Source of the DNA: Beroe forskalii
Lineage: Eukaryota > Ctenophora > Nuda > Beroida > Beroidae
Direction of reading: 5' to 3'
Assembly (NCBI GenBank): GCA_011033025.1
Contig: WFMF01000152.1
Location: forward strand, 248,001 to 312,000
DNA length: 64,000 bases
This document shows positions 57,390 through 64,000 of this stretch, piece by piece; the stretch's first letter is position 1, and each line of letters starts with the position of its first letter. The position numbers were made by a program, and so were the translations under genes. The notes beneath the pieces were generated by a model that was not told the DNA's origin, made no database searches, and worked only from the letters and a program-made list of their open reading frames with translations.

Positions 57390-57562
57390 GATACTCAAGT
57401 CGGGTAAGTCAAAATATCCGTATTCATAAACGCAATCCAGGATCACCGGCTCAGACTCTCAGACTCATGGCTTGGATTTCTGGATTATCAGTGAGTCCCG
57501 GATCACTGGATCAAAATTATGGATCATTGGCTCATTTCTTTGGATGACCCGACTTGAGTAAA
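57390..57562. mobile_element. Short inverted-repeat element
   Basis: TACTCAAGTCGGGT near 57393 pairs with ACCCGACTTGAGTA ending near 57560. The interior has recurring GGATCA, GGATTAT and CTCAGACTC words. It is MITE-sized with no coding content. Confidence 0.5.
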
Positions 57563-58684
57563 GGATTATTGGATTATGAGTCTCGGCTTAACGTTAATCA
57601 AGCCTCGGCTTAACGTTAATTAAGTCTCGGCTTACTGCAATTTGAGTCTTGACCCACTGGATTACACGTTTTGGCTTCTTTTTAAGTCTGGGACTCAATT
57701 TTCGGATTATTTGGTGGTACGGCTCAGTGTCGGCCCACTAAAAGTATCAATAAACTAATAAGCCTGTTGGATAACTGCATGATCGAAACAGGTAAATTGA
57801 CGGGTTAATCAACGTAATTTCGTAAAATGTGACATCATCATCGTGTCGAAGTCAATCCAACATATAAATTCAAAAACAAGGTGATCAAATTTGAAAGTTG
57901 AGGTCTAAATAGCATGGATGGAGCAAACATAGATCACTTCAACGATTAGGTTTCACAATGCACGGGATTGCTGGACTCAAATGTCCATGAAAGTTTGATA
58001 CTGTATCGAAAACAAAAACAATTCACGCCACTATCAATACAAGTATTTGATAAAAAACTGACGAAAGAGCTCAAATCACATATTATGAAAACTGCCATTT
58101 ACGAAAACACAGTTACACGGAAATGTAACCGTAATAGGTAGTACAAATGTTGACCATAAGTAATAGTATGGCGCAACAAGTCTACGGTAATATGCCTCTA
58201 TGCATTATCTTAATTCTTAAATTAGAACTTCCGAAAGATAAACACGATTACAAAAGTAATGAAACACATGAAAATAGAATCCTAATTCCAAAAATGGAGC
58301 AATACGCCTTATTCATGGCGCCACAAGTCTGTGCTCTTTCGCGTTACTTGTATTTCGATCGCTAAATCAGAAATAGACCATGAAACAAAATAAACATGAT
58401 TACACGGATGGAGTAATCAACTGCGTCTGAGTGGCACCACTAATACACGATAGTGCTCCTTATCTCTATTTTACCTTGTGTTACCGTGATTGAAACGAAC
58501 GTGATAGAAAGTGCTAAAGTGGAAACGGAGATAAACTACGGTTGTTTCAGTTATATCCTTCTCTGCTATTGGTTCAGTGCAGTCCGTGACGCGCGCACGT
58601 GACCTACAGTGACCATTTGTTGAGGCGCACAAGTCTAAGATCGAATATAAGAGTATAGTAGTCTCACGACAGGTTTAGACCGAT
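57563..58684. other. Intergenic, nothing recognised
   Basis: Starts with three TCTCGGCTTAACGTTAAT-like units (57580-57640), then non-repetitive sequence without recognisable genes. Confidence 0.35.
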
Positions 58685-58688
58685 TTAA

Positions 58689-59098
58689 GGGGGGGGTTCA
58701 CTATAACATTTTGGAAAACACGAATTTAAGTTTGAACCTCATATCTTTAAAAATGTGGCCAAAATGGCCATCTTAAGGCCCAAAATAGGCCAACTGCCAC
58801 TTTGGCGCGCGCGCTTCGCATGGGCATAACTTGGCCATTTTCATCCGATTTTGATAAACAAATACACTAAAATGATCAGCTCGTCGAGACGAATCGAATG
58901 CAATCAAAAGCTAAGCTCTAATCTCCATCAGGAAAAATTTCGATTTTTGGACGCCATTTTTGCTCCGAGGCCTCACATGGGCAATGTTGGACCTATGGAC
59001 TCAAGTCCACCGTCAAAATGTTGGTACACGCCCTGGCCATCCTGGCCAACTCATATCTCAAATTCGTGTTTTCCAAAATGTGAACCCCCGGCCCCCCC
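58689..59098. mobile_element. piggyBac-like MITE with TTAA duplication
   Basis: TTAA flanks both sides (58685-58688 and 59099-59102). The ends are G-run then GGTTCAC and the complement GTGAACC then C-run; ACATTTTGGAAAACACGAAT is shared inward. TTAA duplication with G/C-run ends is the piggyBac signature. It is 410 bp long with no transposase; the 83-codon ORF inside is not a gene. Confidence 0.75.
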
Positions 59099-59102
59099 TT
59101 AA

Positions 59103-59630
59103 AGGGTAGTACTATATGCGTAGAGTTGTGTTACCACACGCACTTTATATCATGCGTTTGTTATGACACACTTTAATTTAATACCAATACAATTTAAATA
59201 CACATCTACGCGACCTTTGCTTTTGCGTTACAAAAATGTGCATATCTCCGAGGTTTTTTTGAGCAAACTTGATGAAACTTTCAGGATATTTAGAGCTCGA
59301 TGAAAGCAACATCTCAGTGAAGTTTAGATTCATTTTTGAGCTCCAGAAGCGGAGTTATGACCGAAAAGCCAGTTATTAAGCGACAACTTTAAAACAAAAA
59401 AACCGGTTCATTTGTCATATCTCAATTTCTGAAGGTCAAAAATGTTAGCTACTCTAGGATTATATTGGTCATAGGTTGCCCGTAATATCCTGAAAATTTG
59501 ATCAAAATTGCTCAAAAAACGGCTGAGTTATGCGCTTTTTTGTTATGTGTAAACAAGCATTTTGCTTATTACCATATAAGGTAATGTGTGCTTGTTATGT
59601 ACAGGGCGTGTCTTGTGTACACCGTTCGAC
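59103..59630. other. Intergenic, nothing recognised
   Basis: No feature recognised between the piggyBac-like MITE and the triple-hairpin element. Confidence 0.35.
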
Positions 59631-59634
59631 TACT

Positions 59635-59825
59635 ATAGTACTTTAGAGGCTCAAACTCACCGCAGAAATATGATTTAGAGCACTCGGCTCAGCTTCGCTT
59701 CGCCTCGCACTCTAAATCATTTAAATGTCTCCAGCTGCGCTGTCGACATTTAAATATTATATAGAGCCCTGCTCTCGCAGGGCTCTATATTGTCTGCGTG
59801 TTCGTCTTACGCCTCTAAAGTACAT
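59635..59825. mobile_element. Triple-hairpin (cloverleaf-like) element
   Basis: Outer arms AGTACTTTAGAGGC and GCCTCTAAAGTAC enclose three consecutive hairpins: ATGATTTAGAG...CTCTAAATCAT, ATTTAAATGTC...GACATTTAAAT, and ATATAGAGCCCTGC...GCAGGGCTCTATAT. Each has a short loop. The CTCGGCT..GCTTCGCCTCG loop resembles those in the insertion at 13590-13772. No coding potential. Confidence 0.8.
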
Positions 59826-59949
59826 ATAAAGTGATTGTCGCTTGAAATGTATAACAACGTCAATATTTCTTAATCTATAACGAAACAAAATAGAAAGATC
59901 ATTTCCGTGTAAGAGTGTAACGCCGTAACGGACGCACATTTATTGCTAA

Positions 59950-60055
59950 TATGAGCGAATATCGAATATCAGCGAATATCGAAATATTCGATCCGACCGA
60001 ATATCGAATATTCGAATATCGAACCCAAGTTTCGAATACTTTCGAATATTTTCGG
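59950..60055. repeat. CGAATAT low-complexity repeat
   Basis: Many overlapping CGAATAT and ATATTCG words, strongly self-complementary. No other feature. Confidence 0.75.
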
Positions 60056-60059
60056 TAAC

Positions 60060-60960
60060 CCTAGTCATGTGAACGAGAGCACAACTCCGGAAGCTCGTTT
60101 TCTCCTTGTACTTTAGGATTTAAAGACCCAGCTGAAAGTGCCGTGATTTGGAGCGCTTTCCTCACAACACACATATGGGTAACATATGTGTGCAGACCGC
60201 TCGATTGAAAGAGGGTTCGATGGAGCCGCACATTGTTATCTCCCTCATGAAAAGTTGCCCGTACGTTGGGTGCCCGTGTAATTGAGCTGCGCTTGAAATT
60301 TAATATTTTATAGGCTTGTCCAAAAATAATAAGAAAATAACTTTTTTTAATAGTGGTTGCCAGATAAATAATTTTATTCTATGTTCTAAAATGGCCACTA
60401 TAACCAACCCATTTTTACTTTAAAGGGGTTGGCAACTATAAAATTGAGTAACAGGAACATGAAAATAATTATGTTTTTATCAATTCTCACCAAGCACGTT
60501 ACACAATGGAGAAAATCTCACCTCTCTATCTTAATTATTTCGCGAGTAATTGAGGTTTAAAGATTTTAGCGCAATGACATCACAGTGGCAGCAACATGTT
60601 ATTGCGCTGCGTTACATTACTGGTAAAACGGCTGTATCGTGTTTTAGGTGCTAAATCCTTTACGATTAAACCAGATTTTTTATTTATATTTATTTGATTC
60701 CTTGAAGTTTGGATCATCTCCGTTTGTCATAGTTTTCTCAGTCTTCAGTCATAACCCATACGTTATCTACCTTATCGGACATAATTATCACGGACTTTAG
60801 GTTCACGCCTTCACGGACCTAAAACTTCTCGGAAATTAATATTCACGCTCGATCCAGCCACTTCAAATTTCAAGAAAACTTCGAAATTATCGGCTCGATT
60901 TTGCCCATTTTCTTCCACGATTTGAATACTTGAACTGTAGATTTTCAATATTTTTCGTTA
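60060..60960. other. Intergenic, nothing recognised
   Basis: AT-rich sequence with no recognisable gene, RNA or repeat family. Confidence 0.35.
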
Positions 60961-60999
60961 ATTAATATGTTATTCTAACTTGGATTTACTAGAATTCAC

Positions 61000-61330
61000 A
61001 TATTTCTTAATTTCTACAAATCATCCATGTGAACTCACGTGCTGAAATATAGCAAACAGATCTAATTTCACATGCATCAGTCGTATTTGAACTCATTTCA
61101 ACGTCACCAAGTCGAAAATCCCGTGTAAATATCAATTTCTTCAAGTCCCTAATTTCTACAAAACGGCCGTGTGCTCACGTGCTGAAATTTAGCAACCAGA
61201 TCTAATTTCACGTGCAGTAGACGTATTTAAACTCATTTCAACGTAATCAAGTCGAAAATCCCATGTAAATATCAATTTCTTCAAAATCCTAATTTCTACA
61301 AAACGTCCGCGTGAACTCGTGCTTCACTAT
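61000..61330. repeat. 130-bp tandem repeat
   Basis: About 2.5 copies of a unit beginning CCTAATTTCTACAAAACG and including AGATCTAATTTCACGTGCA and CAACGT..TCAAGTCGAAAAT. A diverged copy reappears near 62460-62600. Confidence 0.75.
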
Positions 61331-64000
61331 TCCATCGTATATTTCCATCCCTAGTCACTGCAAGACATGGAGAAACCATTATCAGTTCACTATCGTATCA
61401 CAGAATAGGACTACAGTACAATTTTTCGTCATAAACGCAATTTCAACCATTTTGCATCTCAATTTTTAGAGGCTTCACATGACGACTTTTTTCGACCGAT
61501 CACCTTGAAACTATTTTTATAGCTAAATCTCGAGGTCTAAAAGCAAAATATCGACGTAAAACATTATCCGATAAAAACTCTCTGAGTTAGAGATGTTCAA
61601 AGTAGTGCAAAATAGCGTTTTATCGCAAAATACGTTATTTTAGTGGTTTACGCGATTTTGATGACGTCATCACAGCACCAAAATAGGCTCAAACCAATTT
61701 CCCATATAACCTATTAAGCAATTCCGCCTTAGTAGAACATACTTTTGACCGGTCTCATCTCAAGATACTTGGTACATCCACTCGTTTCAGTTTTTTGACC
61801 TATAATTTGGAAATCGATTTTCACCGTACCTTGAAAATCGCGTATATCTCGATGAAAAATCGAGATAGGCCGATGATCCGTATGATTTTTCTGAAAGCTC
61901 TTTAAATTTCAACTAACGATTTTTCAACATTTTTGAGCCTCTCCATTCCTTCTTGGTGAAAATGCACAAAAGATGACCTAAAAAGAAATAAAATTTCGCT
62001 AAGTTGATGACGTCATAGTGACGTGAAAATGACGTCGCCAGAACTCTTATAGCCTATAACATTTTCCCATCTTAGATCAACAAAACCTGACCTCGATCAT
62101 GGCTCTACCATTTCCCCGTTCTTGAGATCTCATCGTTTCAAATTTGCTCCCAGTATCATGATACATATTATATAGTACACCATTAAAACCGTTGGACGGT
62201 TGAACGGCAACCCCCTGCTGGTTTGGATGCATCAGCCCATTTTGTCTCTTTCGGGTTCCCGTTGCAATGCTCAAGCCCGCGGGGGTTGCTAGATAACTAT
62301 CCAGTTCAATCTTAGTTTTTATGTTGCCCGAAAACGCGTTTTGGACCTACGCGTAACTTGCCTCCACGTCCAGCCACACACGCAGGGCTCTAACTTGTAC
62401 CCAAAATTAACCAGGTTTGAGTCCCCAAACTGATTAATTTAACTTTGATTCTACAATTGATATATTTCTTAATTTCTATAAAATCGTCTGCGTGAACACA
62501 CATTGTAAATAACAACCAGATAATATGCGTTATGAGTCATTATTTGAACTCTTTCCAAATTAAGAAAATCCGTGTGGAGAATCATTTCTTTCAAATCCCT
62601 AGGCTTTACAATCGTCAGTAACAATATAAACTTGATCTAATTTCGTGCATTTTAAACTCAACAGTCTCTAATAATATCTGTTTTGCTTCAAAATCCCTAA
62701 TTTCACCACAACGTGAACTTTCCGCGTGGCACTGGTCTGTTTTTACTCTATTCACTTTGCGAGGAACTGGAGAAACTACGTCAGTTCACTTGTGTATGCG
62801 GAATAAGACCTGAAATTTTTGCACATGAACAAATCAATTTGCAGTTCATTTTGGGAAGTCTCCCACGACGACAGTGATCTTCGACCATTCATACAAACTC
62901 GTTTGCCAGCTAAAATCTCCGAGACAGCCCGGCATAACCAAAGGTAAAATAATCCCGATAAAGCTCTTTGGTTAGAGATGTTCCAAAGCTAGCGCAAAAT
63001 AGTTCTACAGCCGTTGTTACCCCAAGTGTTTGCCGTTTGATGACGTAAACTTTTGATAAACCAACTTTCCATATAGCTAGCTTCGATTCGCCTTGGTACA
63101 ACCTTTTGAGTCTTTAAATAAGATAGAGATGTAGTTCTTGACATCTCATTCGTTTTTAAATCGATTTTCTGAAAATTGAGATATTACAACAATCCATATG
63201 ATTTTCTGAAGCTCTTTAATTTTAAAATTGTTCAGAAAAATCCAAAGGAGACTCCTAATACTTTCCTTCTTACGGTGAAAATGCCACTCTGAAACTGACT
63301 GTTACTTAACTTCAAAAGCTTGGTACAATCGTTGATCATAATGACGTCGCCAATGATGAACTCTCATAGCTACAATCCCACTGCAATCATGTCTGAATGA
63401 ATTAACAAACGCTCGATCGTGAAAACCTTTCCCGTTGAGATTCTCATCTGAAGGTCATCATTATGTTATTATATGTGGGCCGCCAAATATACTGACCGGT
63501 CTTTTTTTTGGTTCAGCCCAGGGATTAAAACTTTAGGTTACTGGTGGGTATTTCTTATGACACCACAGTTGACAAATATAACAGCTTCAGGTCTATCAGT
63601 CAGTTATAATGGTTCAAATTTTGATCGGATCTACGACATCAAGTGGCAGTGAAGAAACTCTTTGAAGGTTGGGAATGGCACAAAATAACATTCTGCAATG
63701 GTTTTACGCAGTTTTTAGATAATGCACCCAATGAACTCAGGCAACTTTCCCATGACATTTGAGTTTGTCCTCTCATTTAGTGATTTCTGTCTTGAAATCA
63801 TGAAAAATGAGATAACCCCAATGATCCATATAGATTTTCTGGCTCTTTAAAATTTCTGAAAATCAAATTTCCGAAAAATCGAACCTGGCTTATCTACACT
63901 TCTTTCTACCCAAGGTAATGCGCTCTGAAAATGGCTTCATGCACTGCTTCAAAAATAAATAAAATTCAACTAAGTTGATGTTGACATGACGTGAAAAATG
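61330..64000. repeat. Long-period degenerate repeat, period about 1.4 kb
   Basis: Blocks at 61355-62040 recur in order near 62760-63370 and partly near 63640-64000: GGAGAAAC..TCAGTTCACT, GAGTTAGAGATGTTC, ATCGATTTTC, GATCCGTATGATTTTTCTGA and TAAGTTGATGACGTC. Later copies differ mainly by small insertions and deletions. The array runs off the window end. Short ORFs here are not supported. Confidence 0.65.

Noticed and set aside
58851-59102. 83-codon forward ORF
   Set aside because: Lies inside the piggyBac-like MITE and ends in its terminal repeat.

Overview
This is a metazoan nuclear scaffold, most likely from an invertebrate. The evidence is a multi-exon gene with standard GT-AG introns plus one GC-AG intron, CR1/L2-type non-LTR retrotransposons, a secreted pentraxin-like gene, many short inverted-repeat DNA transposons (MITEs), and a 100-N scaffold gap at 39231-39330. 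The sequence is AT-rich and dominated by repeats. I cannot name the phylum.

Protein-coding content is small. The best gene is the 3' part of an RCC2 (TD-60) orthologue at 8185-12336 (+), six exons and 301 visible residues; its 5' exons are not in view. A pentraxin/LamG-like secreted protein lies at 55430-56233 (-). A 31-residue C-terminus follows the scaffold gap (39331-39428, +), and an unassigned exon-like ORF lies at 52199-52545 (-). The other long ORFs belong to retroelements or are by-products of tandem repeats.

Layout: 1-2090 is a GC-rich dispersed-repeat block. 3150-8095 holds two degenerate CR1/L2 LINEs placed tail to tail; the first is split by a 563-bp hAT-like MITE with a perfect 8-bp target duplication. 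8185-12336 is RCC2, with a 1.3-kb 37-bp palindromic satellite in one intron. 13234-18382, 30287-34400 and 41262-47563 are three copies of a large foldback element, here called FB20. Each is two opposed arms made mainly of a 20-bp minisatellite, with 21-bp subterminal repeats and a 30-bp central spacer. One copy has a perfect 8-bp target duplication. 18770-30286 has no gene I can recognise and carries two of three copies of a Harbinger-like MITE. 35-38 kb has a Tc1/mariner-like TIR element, another foldback and two satellites. 47985-51695 is a second foldback made of opposed 41-bp minisatellite arrays. It is interrupted by a 1.3-kb retroelement that encodes only a LINE ORF1-type protein and is flanked by a 10-bp target duplication. 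56-60 kb holds more inverted-repeat elements, including a piggyBac-like MITE and a triple-hairpin element. 61-64 kb is a degenerate long-period repeat.

The clearest candidate for something undescribed is the FB20 family. Its three copies make up roughly a quarter of the window, have no coding capacity, and in one copy the central spacer is inverted relative to the element ends. Several other unrelated families here share an opposed-arm palindromic design. All family assignments come from reading motifs by eye; no database search or alignment was run.
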